Shown here in pieces: positions 15,736 to 24,800 of a stretch of 40,229 nucleotides of DNA. The first letter of the stretch is position 1, and the number at the start of each line of letters is the position of its first letter. The position numbers and the translations under genes were made by a program. Source of the DNA: Gammaproteobacteria bacterium (GTDB taxonomy: Bacteria; Pseudomonadota; Gammaproteobacteria; Pseudomonadales; Oleiphilaceae); NCBI GenBank assembly GCA_002747055.1, contig PDSQ01000040.1:1-40229 (forward strand), in the 5' to 3' direction. Below the pieces are notes generated by a model. It saw only the letters and a list, made by a program, of their open reading frames with translations, had not been told where the DNA came from and did not search any database.

Positions 15736-18450
15736 TTAATGGATCGTTTTATCAATGAGTGTTTCGTCAAGCATCTGGCAAATGCTTTCGCCGAGTGAGA
15801 TGCAAATGCCCGGATCGCTGATAGGGGCGGCATTTTTGTCGGTAATGAAAAAAATGTCTTCCACCCGCTCGCCAAGTGTCGCGATTTTAGCGTTCACCAG
15901 GCAAATGTCATGGTTAAATAACGCCAGACCGATTTTTGCCAGCAGGCCGGGGCGATCTGGCGTGATCACTTCCATCACTGTTCGTTGATTCAGGGTGTCG
16001 TTACTGAAGGTGACCTCTGTCGGAAAAGAAAAAAGCCTGAGTTGTCTGGGCGTTCTTCGCTGAATGATTTCAGGGTAGTCGTCCGGGTCGTCCAGTTCTT
16101 CCATAAGTCGCTGGCTCACTTTTTCCCTGCGTTCTTTATCGTTGGCAAGAGGTTTGTTGTCTTCGTCCAGAACGATAAAACTACTCAGGCTGAACGGGCC
16201 GGAGAAGGCGCTTATTCTGGCGTCGACGATATTCAGGTTGAGCTGTTCCAGTACGGCAGTTGTGGCGGCAAATGCTTCAGGGCCGGAGCGCAGGCTGATC
16301 ATAATCTGGGTCGCCGTATTTTTTTCCGCTGCACCAATCTCCCTGATCAGTATCAGTGGTTCCGGGTTATCTCCATGGTCGATCAGCGCTGCGGTTTGCC
16401 AGGCAATCTCGGTGGTCGAGTCTTGCAGAAAATAATCGTTGTCGAGATGGCTCCAGCAGCGATCGATTTCGCTCTCGGAGTACCTTTGCTGGAGCAGGAT
16501 ATATCGTGCTTCCAACTTGGTGGCATTGATCCATTCGTCTCTGTCGACGGGGGTGTCTGTGCCTCGGCGAATGGCCCGCAGTGCCTCCAGGTAGAGATGC
16601 CGAAGCAGTGTCGCACGCCAGGTATTCCAGAGTTTCGGGTTGGTGGCGGCGATATCGGCAACTGTCAATACGAACAGGTAGTCCAGGTGTACCTGGCTGG
16701 GAATGTCTCGGGCGAATTGATGTATCACCTCGGGATCCTGGGTGTCTTTTCGCTGAGCGGTCATTGACATGACGAGGTGGTTTGCCACCAACCATTCTAC
16801 CAGCTGCGTGTCCCGCTCGCTCAAGTGATGGCGTGCGCAAAACTGTCTGGCATCGACGGCGCCCAATTTCGAGTGGTCGCCGCCTCGACCTTTGGCGATA
16901 TCGTGATACAGCCCGGCTATATATGCCAACTCCTGCTTTGGCAATCGTTTTACCAGCCGGGCAGCCAAAGGGAACTGCTCCTGGTATTTCGGATTATGGA
17001 AATTGACCAGGTTTCGGATGACGCGAATGGTGTGGGCGTCTACGGTATAGATATGAAACAGATCGTGTTGCATCTGGCCAATAATCTTGCTGAATTCGGG
17101 TAAGTAGCGCCCAAGTACGTTGTATCGCTTCATTGCCGATAGTGTCCGGTGCAAGGCATGAGGGGTGCGCAAAATGTCCATAAAAAGCGACGTATTGGCG
17201 ATGTCCGCCCTGAAGTCGTCATTGACTAAGTGTCGGTGTTCGCGAATGGCTCGAATGGTAGTCGCCCTGATCCCCTTGATCGAGGGGTGTTGGGCGATAA
17301 GTAAAAAAATTTCCAACAATGCATAGGGGGCGGAGGCAAAAATGTGGTTATTGACAGCTTCTATGTAGCGCCCTTTAATAACGAAGCGATTGTTGAGTTT
17401 GATTTCCTCTTCTTCGTAATCTCGCAGTATGGCTTCATCAAAATACTGCAGCATGACATCGGTCAGTTCAGCCAGCACGAGTACGGTTCGGTAGTACTCT
17501 TGCATCATTAGCTCGACCGCCAGCCGTTGTTCGGTATCATCGAAGCCAAGTATTGGTGCCAGACGTCGTTGGTAATCAAACAGAAGTCTGTTTTCATTGC
17601 GCCTGGCCAGCATTTGCAAGCCATAACGCATGCGCCATAAAAACTCTTCGCCATCGCTGAGTATTTGATACTCTTCCTTGGTAAGAAATTGATAGCGAAA
17701 GCGCTCCTCTGCGCGGGTAACGCCACTATGGCGCTTGGTAATCCAGCCAATGGTTTGAATGTCTCGCAATGTGCCGGGGGAGGACTTCAGATTAGGTTCC
17801 AGGTTGTATTCGGTATCACCAAACTTCTCATGTCTGGTTTTCTGCTCTTCCCGCTTGGCCAGAAAAAAAGCCCGGTCAGTATAGATGTGATCGCCGTAGG
17901 CGATTTCGCTGAGTCCAGCGCGTAAGCGGTCGTTCCCGGCAATAGTCCGGGTTTCCAGTAGATTGGTGGCGATAGTGATATCACTCTTGGCTGACTCGAC
18001 ACATTCAGAGAGAGTTCGGCTGCTTTGGCCAATATCCAGGTTGAGATCCCACAAGCGGGTGACGAAGAGTGAAATGTTTTCACTGAACTCTTCGGTAAAC
18101 TCGGATTCAGACAAAATGAGCAGGTCAATATCGGAATAAGGATGCAGCTCACCTCGGCCATAGCCACCCACCGCCAGCAGGCTGATGTTATCGGCGTTGT
18201 GCCAGGAATAGCCATTCCAGATGCTAGCCAGAACGCGATCGATGAACAAAGCGCGGGCGCTGATAAGAATGCGAATATTGGTTCCGGCAAGAAACTGTTT
18301 ATCGAGAAAGCTGGAAGCTGCCTGCAATCTTTCCCTGATCGCAGCAATTGGCGAGTCATTTTCGTTCACTATTTGATCGATGCTCCGCCTGGCAAACTCG
18401 GGGTTTTGATCCAATAGTTGTGTGGCCAATTGTTCTGTGGGGGTCATCAT
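15736..18450 (-). CDS. glnD: PII uridylyltransferase / uridylyl-removing enzyme
   Basis: Primary nitrogen sensor. It adds UMP to PII (GlnB/GlnK) when glutamine is low and removes it when glutamine is high. From ATG 18450 it has 904 residues, close to the usual 860-900. Domains in order: nucleotidyltransferase with GGYGRGEL and SDIDLL (about 95-112), a helical linker, an HD hydrolase with GLYHDIAKG (His516, Asp517), and two C-terminal ACT domains that bind glutamine. The second ACT begins at VMEVITPDRPGLLAKIG. The frame extends to 18594, overlapping map by 71 bases with a basic unlike-family extension. So 18450, which gives MMTPTEQLA, is preferred, although its ribosome site is weak. Confidence 0.95.
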   Translation of the reverse strand: MMTPTEQLATQLLDQNPEFARRSIDQIVNENDSPIAAIRERLQAASSFLDKQFLAGTNIRILISARALFIDRVLASIWNGYSWHNADNISLLAVGGYGRGELHPYSDIDLLILSESEFTEEFSENISLFVTRLWDLNLDIGQSSRTLSECVESAKSDITIATNLLETRTIAGNDRLRAGLSEIAYGDHIYTDRAFFLAKREEQKTRHEKFGDTEYNLEPNLKSSPGTLRDIQTIGWITKRHSGVTRAEERFRYQFLTKEEYQILSDGEEFLWRMRYGLQMLARRNENRLLFDYQRRLAPILGFDDTEQRLAVELMMQEYYRTVLVLAELTDVMLQYFDEAILRDYEEEEIKLNNRFVIKGRYIEAVNNHIFASAPYALLEIFLLIAQHPSIKGIRATTIRAIREHRHLVNDDFRADIANTSLFMDILRTPHALHRTLSAMKRYNVLGRYLPEFSKIIGQMQHDLFHIYTVDAHTIRVIRNLVNFHNPKYQEQFPLAARLVKRLPKQELAYIAGLYHDIAKGRGGDHSKLGAVDARQFCARHHLSERDTQLVEWLVANHLVMSMTAQRKDTQDPEVIHQFARDIPSQVHLDYLFVLTVADIAATNPKLWNTWRATLLRHLYLEALRAIRRGTDTPVDRDEWINATKLEARYILLQQRYSESEIDRCWSHLDNDYFLQDSTTEIAWQTAALIDHGDNPEPLILIREIGAAEKNTATQIMISLRSGPEAFAATTAVLEQLNLNIVDARISAFSGPFSLSSFIVLDEDNKPLANDKERREKVSQRLMEELDDPDDYPEIIQRRTPRQLRLFSFPTEVTFSNDTLNQRTVMEVITPDRPGLLAKIGLALFNHDICLVNAKIATLGERVEDIFFITDKNAAPISDPGICISLGESICQMLDETLIDKTIH

Positions 18451-18523
18451 AGGCTTGTCAGTCGTTGCATCGTATTTGTTGTCGGATTCTGTCTGGTTCG
18501 AACCATGACGCCGCAAGCTATGC

Positions 18524-19327
18524 TCAGGATGAAGTTTGCCAGGCGGCATTGGCCAGAGAGTCTTTTTCCTCTTCTCGTAAAGTGAGGATTTCATAGCCTT
18601 CGCTGGTTACCAATATCGTATGCTCCCACTGTGCCGACAGCTTATGATCCTTGGTGACTACCGTCCAGTCATCCGGTAGCAGTTTGCAATGCCTTTTGCC
18701 CTGGTTAATCATTGGCTCGATGGTGAAAATCATCCCTTTTTTCAGTTCGATTCCTGAACCCTCTTTGCCATAGTGCATCACCTGTGGCTCTTCGTGAAAT
18801 CCGCGGCCAATGCCGTGGCCGCAGTATTCTCTGACTACCGAGTAGTGATTGGATTCAGCATACTTCTGTATTACCGCCCCGATATCACCAAGGTGCGCGC
18901 CTGGCTTCACTTGCTCGATACCCTTGAACAGACATTCCCGAGTAATTTTGACCAGTCTCTCTGCGGCGATACTGGGTTTGCCAACGAAAAACATTTTGCT
19001 GGTGTCGCCGTGGTAGCCATCTTTGATAACAGTCACGTCCAGGTTCACGATGTCGCCGGATTTGAGTTTTTTTTTGTCAGAGGGAATGCCGTGGCAAATG
19101 ACATGATTGACTGAGGTGCAGATGGATTTCGGAAAGCCCTTGTAATTGAGTGGAGCGGGTATCGCATTGTTCTCTTGGGTAATAAAGTCGTGACATATTC
19201 GGTCTAGTTTACCTGTGGTGACCCCTGGTTTGATATAAGGTTCAATCATTTCAAGTGTTTGCGCGGCGAGTCGGCCTGCAACACGCATTTTTTCTATTTC
19301 GTCGGCGGTTTTAATGGTTACTGTCAT
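18524..19327 (-). CDS. map: Methionine aminopeptidase, type I
   Basis: Removes the first Met from new proteins in the cytoplasm. From ATG 19327 it has 267 residues, the normal length for the bacterial enzyme (264). The metal ligands can be followed: CHGIPSD with the substrate His, NLDVTVIKDGYHGDTS (two Asp), GHGIGRGFHEEP (His), FTIEPM (Glu) and QWEHTILV (Glu). The frame runs on to 19492 but the extra 55 residues are unlike the family and lie in the rpsB promoter region, so they are excluded. It is divergent from rpsB, the classical arrangement in gammaproteobacteria, and heads the minus-strand glnD-dap series. Confidence 0.96.
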   Translation of the reverse strand: MTVTIKTADEIEKMRVAGRLAAQTLEMIEPYIKPGVTTGKLDRICHDFITQENNAIPAPLNYKGFPKSICTSVNHVICHGIPSDKKKLKSGDIVNLDVTVIKDGYHGDTSKMFFVGKPSIAAERLVKITRECLFKGIEQVKPGAHLGDIGAVIQKYAESNHYSVVREYCGHGIGRGFHEEPQVMHYGKEGSGIELKKGMIFTIEPMINQGKRHCKLLPDDWTVVTKDHKLSAQWEHTILVTSEGYEILTLREEEKDSLANAAWQTSS

Positions 19328-19442
19328 GGAGTAATTGGCTGTATCCGTTGGTGGTGACTGAATGGGGTTGTATGGCGCCTTATGGCGATCGGGTAAACAT
19401 TGTAACAATATGCGGGCCAGGAAGAAATGACCTGATTTTTCT

Positions 19443-19477
19443 TTATATTTGATGAACTTCGTGGTATAAAGCGCGCC
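19443..19477 (+). promoter_or_regulatory. Probable rpsB promoter with GC-rich discriminator
   Basis: TATAAA (19465-19470) is a good -10 box and is followed at once by GCGCGCC. A GC-rich discriminator there is typical of stringently controlled promoters of ribosomal genes. The -35 box is poor (TTATAT region near 19443-19448). The start of transcription would be near 19477, giving a leader of about 155 bases. Confidence 0.5.
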
Positions 19478-19519
19478 GGAATCGAAATACACGGTTGGAA
19501 TAGACCACGATTTCTATCT

Positions 19520-19631
19520 AAATCACACACGTATCGGCACGCTGCTCTGGGTGCCCCATGGTCGGTTTTGACTAGAGGTTGGACGGCGGGATATGTGGAG
19601 GACTAACCCACAAGTTTTTGAAAGGTGTAAC
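19520..19631 (+). promoter_or_regulatory. rpsB leader RNA, probable S2 autoregulatory element
   Basis: The leader has CGGCACG, GGGTGCCCCA and the block GTGGAGGACTAACCCAC shortly before the rpsB start. The last block folds with TGTGG pairing to CCACA (19594-19612). This arrangement resembles what I recall of the conserved rpsB leader, to which protein S2 binds to shut off rpsB-tsf translation. Identification is from memory of that motif and not from a covariance search. Confidence 0.6.
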
Positions 19632-20381
19632 ATGGCAGAAGTATCGATGCGAGACCTGCTCAAGGCAGGCGCTCATTTCGGGCATCAAACCCGATACTGG
19701 AACCCAAAAATGGATAAATACATTTTTGGCGCAAGAAATAAAATTCATATTATCAACCTGGAGCACTCCGTGCCGGCAATGAATCAGGCGCTGAGCTTTG
19801 TCACCAAGTTGTCCGAGAACAAGAACAAGGTGCTGTTTGTCGGTACCAAGCGAGCGGCGGCGAAAATTATCAAAGAACAGGCCCGTCGCGCTAACATGCC
19901 TTATGTCAACCACCGCTGGTTGGGCGGCATGCTGACCAACTATAAAACGATTCGTCAGTCGATCAAGCGTTTTCGTGATCTGGAGACGCAGAACCAAGAC
20001 GGTACCTTTGACAAGCTGACCAAAAAAGAGGTGCTGATGCGCACCCGTGAAATGGAAAAGTTGGAAAAGAGTATTGGTGGTATCAAGGATATGGGTGGCT
20101 TGCCCGACGCTATTTTTGTTGTCGACGTGGATCACGAGAGAATAGCGATAAAAGAAGCCAACAAGCTGGGTATTCCAGTAATTGGAATAGTGGATACCAA
20201 CAGTGATCCTGACGGTGTTGATTACGTGATCCCTGGTAACGATGATGCAATCCGGGCCATTCAAATCTATGTCAATACAATGGCGGATGCGTGTCTCGAG
20301 GGGGCGTCACAAAATGCGGCTGATGAATTTGTCGAATTGAAAGAAGACCCAGCGCCAGAGGAAGAAAAGGCGACTGAGTGA
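19632..20381 (+). CDS. rpsB: 30S ribosomal protein S2
   Basis: 249 residues from ATG 19632 ([20 protein letters not shown]), matching the usual S2 start and length of about 240-250. AAAGGTG lies just before the start. The longer frame from 19593 runs through the leader and is discarded. Conserved stretches [29 protein letters not shown] and [11 protein letters not shown] are all present. The C-terminal tail is acidic ([12 protein letters not shown]). S2 binds late to the 30S subunit together with S1 and represses its own operon. tsf follows after a strong hairpin. Confidence 0.98.
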   Translation: MAEVSMRDLLKAGAHFGHQTRYWNPKMDKYIFGARNKIHIINLEHSVPAMNQALSFVTKLSENKNKVLFVGTKRAAAKIIKEQARRANMPYVNHRWLGGMLTNYKTIRQSIKRFRDLETQNQDGTFDKLTKKEVLMRTREMEKLEKSIGGIKDMGGLPDAIFVVDVDHERIAIKEANKLGIPVIGIVDTNSDPDGVDYVIPGNDDAIRAIQIYVNTMADACLEGASQNAADEFVELKEDPAPEEEKATE

Positions 20382-20473
20382 TTTTTCCTGTTTTGCGAAT
20401 AAATATCAGTGCACTAGCGTAGATAAGCCCAAACGGGATGGATCAGTTAAAGCAAAATAGAAAAGAGTCGTAT

Positions 20474-20505
20474 AGCGAAGGGGCAAACTAAATTGCCCCT
20501 TCGCT
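20474..20505 (+). terminator. Strong hairpin between rpsB and tsf, probable attenuator
   Basis: AGCGAAGGGGCAA and TTGCCCCTTCGCT form a perfect 13-bp stem with a 6-base loop. No T-run follows (TCGTAAATGG), so full termination is unlikely. A structure between rpsB and tsf also occurs in E. coli and lowers tsf relative to rpsB. Here it may act as a partial terminator or as a 3'-end barrier to nucleases. Confidence 0.7.
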
Positions 20506-20541
20506 CGTAAATGGTTATGAATTTATTGAAGAGGAAGTGGT

Positions 20542-21408
20542 ATGGCAATTTCTGCCTCAATGGTTAAAGAGTTACGCGAGCGTACCGGTCTGGGTATGAT
20601 GGAGTGTAAAAAGGCGCTGGTGGCAGCAGATGGAAATATCGACACGGCAATCGAAAACCTGAGAAAAAGCTCTGGTATGAAAGCGGCGAAAAAAGCCGGT
20701 CGTATTGCCGCTGATGGCGCAGTGGCAACCCGTGTGTCGGAAGATGGTCAATTTGGTGTGCTGGTCGAAGTCAACAGTGAAACTGACTTTGTTGCGCGGG
20801 ATGACAATTTTTCAGCCTATGTTGAAAAGGTTGTCGCAAAAGCCTTCGCGACGAAAGAGTCTGATGTTGCCAAATTGATGGATGGTGAGTTGGAAGATGC
20901 CCGCCAGGCACTGGTTCAGAAGATTGGCGAAAATATTTCGGTTCGCCGTGTCGAGCTGGTCGAGGCAGCGGAAGGGGTTATCGGGCAGTATGTCCATGGC
21001 AATCGTCGTATCGGTGTTCTGGTTGCACTGAAAGGCGGTGATGCCGAGCTGGCCAAAGATGTGGCCATGCACGTGGCCGCAGTTAACCCGCAGTATATCA
21101 CCACCGCCGATGTGCCGGCGAAGATAGTCGAGAAGGAAAAGGCTATTTTACTGGCGCAGCCTGATCTGGCAGGCAAACCACCTGAGATCGCAGAAAAAAT
21201 TATTGTCGGCCGCCTTAACAAGTTTCTGGCTGAAAGTAGCTTGACTGAACAGCCGTTCGTCAAAGACCCGGATATCAAAGTAGGCGCTTTGGTTAAGAAA
21301 TCTGCTGCCGAAATTATCGGCTTTACCCGTTACGAGGTGGGTGAAGGTATCGAGAAAGAAGACGTCGATTTTGCCGCTGAGGTGGCTGCTGCCGCTAAAG
21401 GCGACTAA
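20542..21408 (+). CDS. tsf: Translation elongation factor Ts
   Basis: Nucleotide exchange factor that releases GDP from EF-Tu. 288 residues, normal length. The N-terminal UBA-like domain has [20 protein letters not shown], the signature region. The core has [12 protein letters not shown] with the Asp-Phe pair that contacts the EF-Tu magnesium site, followed by the second subdomain (about 140-220) and a dimerisation or coiled-coil part. GAAGAGGAAG lies just before ATG 20542. Operon with rpsB through the hairpin at 20474-20505. An intrinsic terminator follows. Confidence 0.98.
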   Translation: MAISASMVKELRERTGLGMMECKKALVAADGNIDTAIENLRKSSGMKAAKKAGRIAADGAVATRVSEDGQFGVLVEVNSETDFVARDDNFSAYVEKVVAKAFATKESDVAKLMDGELEDARQALVQKIGENISVRRVELVEAAEGVIGQYVHGNRRIGVLVALKGGDAELAKDVAMHVAAVNPQYITTADVPAKIVEKEKAILLAQPDLAGKPPEIAEKIIVGRLNKFLAESSLTEQPFVKDPDIKVGALVKKSAAEIIGFTRYEVGEGIEKEDVDFAAEVAAAAKGD

Positions 21409-21433
21409 TACTTTAAACTATCAATGTCATGTT

Positions 21434-21477
21434 TGCCGCAATGGGTGCCTGTTTGGCTGGCCGATTGCGGCATTTTT
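21434..21477 (+). terminator. Intrinsic terminator after tsf
   Basis: TGCCGCAAT and ATTGCGGCA form a 9-bp perfect stem around a 21-base loop, followed by TTTTTG. It would end the rpsB-tsf transcript. The rest of the 313-base gap to pyrH (21478-21721) must hold the promoter for pyrH; no clear consensus pair with normal spacing was seen. Confidence 0.8.
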
Positions 21478-21721
21478 GTTACAGCCCGATTGTTTTCGAG
21501 CTTGTTTTGGGCCGCTTTGGCGAGATTGCCGGATTCGTTACTTTCTTTTAAGTTTGTTTCGCTGGCAGTTTTTGGTTTGCCGAGCTAATATGAGCGCCTA
21601 GTTGACTATCGTCCGATAGAAATCGTTCAATAGAATGGCAGATGGCCAGAATCTGGCCTGTTCCGCTGTAGGCGGAAACCTTCTATGTCAAACAGAGTGT
21701 GTGCGAAGAGAGGGTTGCGGT

Positions 21722-22465
21722 ATGTCTACATTATCGAAGTCCCGGCCGAACAAGTATCAACGTGTTTTATTGAAGCTAAGCGGTGAAGCCCTGGTGGGTA
21801 AGGAAGACTTTGGTATCGACCCCAAGGTGCTGGACCGGATGGCACTTGAAATTGGCCAGCTGGTCGGGATTGGCGTGCAAGTGGGGCTGGTTATCGGTGG
21901 TGGCAACCTGTTTAGAGGAGCTTCCCTGAGCCAAGCTGGTCTGGATCGTGTCACGGGTGATCATATGGGAATGCTGGCGACGGTAATGAATGCACTGGCG
22001 ATGCGCGACGCCCTGGAACGATCGAATATTGCGACCAAGGTGATGTCGGCAATTCCGATGAGCGGAGTCGTTGAGCATTACGACAGGCGACGCGCGCTGC
22101 GTGATCTCAAGGATGGAGATGTCGTGATTTTCAGTGCTGGAACCGGTAACCCGTTTTTTACCACCGACTCCGCTGCGTGCTTGCGGGGTATCGAAATTGA
22201 AGCAGATGTGGTGTTGAAGGCAACCAAGGTCGATGGTGTTTATTCTGCCGATCCAATGAAAGATGATTTGGCCGTCAGGTATGCCAGGTTGACCTATGAT
22301 CAGGTGCTTGAAATGAAGTTGGGTGTCATGGATTTGACCGCCATCTGCCTTTGCCGTGATCACGATATGCCCGTTCGAGTGTTCGATATGAACAAAAACG
22401 GCGCCTTGGCGCGAATTGTGATGGGTGAAGATGAAGGCACCTTGATCGCTGCCCAGGCATTGTGA
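21722..22465 (+). CDS. pyrH: UMP kinase
   Basis: Phosphorylates UMP to UDP, a step in pyrimidine nucleotide synthesis, as a hexamer regulated by GTP and UTP. From ATG 21722 it has 247 residues (241 in E. coli). It belongs to the amino-acid-kinase fold: LKLSGEAL near the start binds phosphates, [12 protein letters not shown] follows, and [20 protein letters not shown] is near the C-terminus. The longer frame from 21635 adds 29 residues unlike the family. A purine-rich GAGAGGG lies upstream of 21722. Gene order tsf-pyrH-frr is the common one in bacteria. UDP made here feeds UDP-sugar and UDP-GlcNAc pools. Confidence 0.97.
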   Translation: MSTLSKSRPNKYQRVLLKLSGEALVGKEDFGIDPKVLDRMALEIGQLVGIGVQVGLVIGGGNLFRGASLSQAGLDRVTGDHMGMLATVMNALAMRDALERSNIATKVMSAIPMSGVVEHYDRRRALRDLKDGDVVIFSAGTGNPFFTTDSAACLRGIEIEADVVLKATKVDGVYSADPMKDDLAVRYARLTYDQVLEMKLGVMDLTAICLCRDHDMPVRVFDMNKNGALARIVMGEDEGTLIAAQAL

Positions 22466-22609
22466 CAGTCAGTGTGGCGGGTAACGCGATATAAGGAGCG
22501 ACCTGTTCTATTGGGGCATTGCAGGTTGATCGAAGCATAGAATTGAACGGTTCCGCGCAGAATCCGGGCCGATAAAAAGACAAGAACGAAGACAAAAAGG
22601 GGATTTGCC

Positions 22610-23167
22610 GTGTTAAACGAAATCAAACAGGAAGCCGAAGCGAAAATGAAAAAAAGCCTGGAGGCTTTGCAAACGGCATTCAACAAAATCAGAACCGGTC
22701 GTGCTCACCCAAGCATATTGGAAAGCGTCTGTGTCTCCTATTACGGCGTCAATACACCTCTGAAACAAGTCGCCAATATCAATATTGAAGATGCGCGCAC
22801 CCTGGCCATCGTGCCCTGGGAAAAAACCATGATACAGCCGATTGAAAAGGCGATCATGGCCGCTGATTTGGGCTTGAATCCGGCAACGACGGGCGAAGTG
22901 ATTCGGGTTCCAATGCCGGCATTGACGGAAGAAACCCGAAAAACTTATGTAAAACAGGCGAAAGCCGAGGCAGAATCCGGGCGCGTCTCAGTTCGAAATG
23001 CCCGTCGTGACGCAAACTCAGACCTCAAGGAAATGTTGAAGGAGAAAGAAATCTCCGAAGATGACGAGAGGAAAGGCGAAGACGATATTCAAAAGTTGAC
23101 CAACAAATACATTGCCGAGGTTGACAAAATGTTGGCTTCAAAAGAAAGTGATTTGATGGAAGTCTAG
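22610..23167 (+). CDS. frr: Ribosome recycling factor
   Basis: With EF-G it splits the post-termination ribosome. 185 residues, exactly the usual length. It starts with GTG at 22610, preceded by AAAAAGGGGA. The start [20 protein letters not shown] and the [13 protein letters not shown] segment are family signatures. A three-helix bundle (N- and C-terminal parts) and a small beta domain (about 30-105) are expected, as is LPALTEE-like [10 protein letters not shown]. frr is preceded by pyrH and followed by uppS seven bases after its stop. Confidence 0.98.
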   Translation: MLNEIKQEAEAKMKKSLEALQTAFNKIRTGRAHPSILESVCVSYYGVNTPLKQVANINIEDARTLAIVPWEKTMIQPIEKAIMAADLGLNPATTGEVIRVPMPALTEETRKTYVKQAKAEAESGRVSVRNARRDANSDLKEMLKEKEISEDDERKGEDDIQKLTNKYIAEVDKMLASKESDLMEV

Positions 23168-23174
23168 CCAGCTA

Positions 23175-23957
23175 ATGTCCGATTCTCTTGGCGAACAAAG
23201 CCTGTTCCAGGCCAATTCCCGACCTCGCCACGTCGCGATTATTATGGATGGCAATAATCGTTGGGCGAAAAAAAATCGTCTTCTTGGTGTGTCTGGCCAT
23301 AGAGCGGGTGTCGAGGCGGTGAGAGCCGTGGTTGAAACCTGTGTCAACGAGGGCATCGAGGTGTTGACGTTGTTCGCATTCAGCAGCGAAAACTGGCGTC
23401 GGCCCAAAGATGAAGTCAGTGCCCTAATGAAGCTGTTTCTTCTGGCGCTGCAAAGAGAAGTCAAAAAGCTGCATCAAAATGGTATTCGACTCAGAATTAT
23501 CGGTGATCGCTCGCGGTTCAATTCCCAGCTTGTCGAGCATATGGAAAAAGCCGAGCAGCTCACCCGCAACAATACGGTCATGACACTGGTTGTCGCGGCT
23601 AATTATGGTGGCCGCTGGGATATCGTGAACGCGGTCAGAAAAATGACCCAGAGGGTGCTGAATGGCGATCTGGGTTTGGCCGAAGTCAATGAAGATACTT
23701 TCCAGCAAGGGTTGTGTCTGGGCGAGTTGCCGATGCCGGATTTGCTGATTCGGACGGGCGGTGAACAGAGAATCAGCAACTTTTTACTATGGCATATGGC
23801 CTACACCGAGTTTTATTTTTCCGATTGTTATTGGCCAGACTTCAAACAGGAGCAAATGCAGGCGGCTTTGCACGCCTATTCACGCCGGCAACGACGGTTC
23901 GGGCAAACTGACGATCAGCTTGCCGAACAGTCTGCCAGCCATAACAATCATAACTGA
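23175..23957 (+). CDS. uppS: Undecaprenyl diphosphate synthase
   Basis: Adds eight isopentenyl units in cis to farnesyl diphosphate, making the C55 carrier for peptidoglycan, O-antigen and enterobacterial-type glycans. 260 residues, normal for the cis-prenyltransferase family. The catalytic loop HVAIIMDGNNRWAKK (Asp in MDG) is intact, with GNN in place of the common GNG. FSSENWRRP follows, and the C-terminal LIRTGGEQRISNFLLW has the conserved Arg pair that binds diphosphate. The first 15 residues are a loose extension. It lies between frr and cdsA; its stop is directly followed by the GTG region of cdsA. Confidence 0.96.
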   Translation: MSDSLGEQSLFQANSRPRHVAIIMDGNNRWAKKNRLLGVSGHRAGVEAVRAVVETCVNEGIEVLTLFAFSSENWRRPKDEVSALMKLFLLALQREVKKLHQNGIRLRIIGDRSRFNSQLVEHMEKAEQLTRNNTVMTLVVAANYGGRWDIVNAVRKMTQRVLNGDLGLAEVNEDTFQQGLCLGELPMPDLLIRTGGEQRISNFLLWHMAYTEFYFSDCYWPDFKQEQMQAALHAYSRRQRRFGQTDDQLAEQSASHNNHN

Positions 23958-23969
23958 GTGGATTCTTTT

Positions 23970-24797
23970 GTGCTAAAGCAACGAATTATTACCGCACTGA
24001 TACTGGCTCCTGTTGTTCTTGGCGGTGTTTTTCTTCTTGAGCCGCATTATTTCTCCTGGTTTATCGCACTGATCATCGGGCTGGCCGGATGGGAGTGGGC
24101 CAATTTATCGCATTTCACCGGGCAAGCCCAGCGCTGTAGTTATGCGGCGTTGGTTCTTTTGCTGATTTTTGTGACTTCTTTTGTTCCTGTCAGCGCTATT
24201 CTTGTGGCGGCGGCAATATGGTGGGTTATCGCTTTTCTGTTAGTCACCCAGTACCCTGAAAAAACCGAATGCTGGACGCCTCCGATCGTGCGTCTTCTGA
24301 TTGGTGTGTTGGTTTTGCTTCCGGCGTGGCACGCTTTGGTATTTATCCGCTCGAGTTCGGTCATCGTGGCTGAAAATCTAAGTAGTCTTTGGGTGATTCT
24401 CTATATTATGTTCCTGGTCTGGGGCGCTGATATCGGCGCTTACTTTGCCGGCCGCGCCTTTGGTAACAAGAAGTTGGCACCAAGCGTGAGTCCGGGTAAA
24501 TCGTGGGCTGGTGTGTATGGTGGTTTGCTGGTGATTGTGTTTTTGGCCTTGGCGGCGGCGGGCAGTATTGGACTGAATCCCGGGCAAACGCTTTTGTTGG
24601 TGATCATTTCCCTGATTACCGGGATTGTATCAGTGCTGGGCGATTTGCTGGAAAGCATGATCAAGCGCTATCGCGGAGTCAAGGATAGCAGTCAACTGCT
24701 GCCGGGACACGGTGGCGTAATGGATCGAGTGGACAGTCTTACCGCGGCGCTGCCCGTTTTTTGCTTTTGTTTAATTCTGATCGGTTGGTTGGAGTAA
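23970..24797 (+). CDS. cdsA: Phosphatidate cytidylyltransferase
   Basis: Makes CDP-diacylglycerol from CTP and phosphatidic acid, the branch point of membrane phospholipid synthesis, in the inner membrane. About 275 residues with eight hydrophobic segments. The C-terminal signature is SPGKSWAGVYGG near 176, then GDLLESMIKRYRGVKDSS and LLPGHGGVMDRVDSL, with the metal-binding Asp residues. GTG 23970 (MLKQRIITALIL) is preferred because GAGTGG (23956-23961) lies eight bases before it; GTG 23958 touches the uppS stop and has no ribosome site. dxr follows three bases after its stop. Confidence 0.95.
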   Translation: MLKQRIITALILAPVVLGGVFLLEPHYFSWFIALIIGLAGWEWANLSHFTGQAQRCSYAALVLLLIFVTSFVPVSAILVAAAIWWVIAFLLVTQYPEKTECWTPPIVRLLIGVLVLLPAWHALVFIRSSSVIVAENLSSLWVILYIMFLVWGADIGAYFAGRAFGNKKLAPSVSPGKSWAGVYGGLLVIVFLALAAAGSIGLNPGQTLLLVIISLITGIVSVLGDLLESMIKRYRGVKDSSQLLPGHGGVMDRVDSLTAALPVFCFCLILIGWLE

Positions 24798-24800
24798 TTG

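Noticed and set aside
18451..18594. 48-residue N-terminal extension of glnD
   Set aside because: It overlaps the end of map by 71 bases, is very basic and unlike GlnD starts; the family start fits ATG 18450.
21602..21636. pyrH promoter from TTGACT and TAGAAT
   Set aside because: Both boxes look good alone, but the spacer is 23 bases, too long for a sigma-70 promoter.
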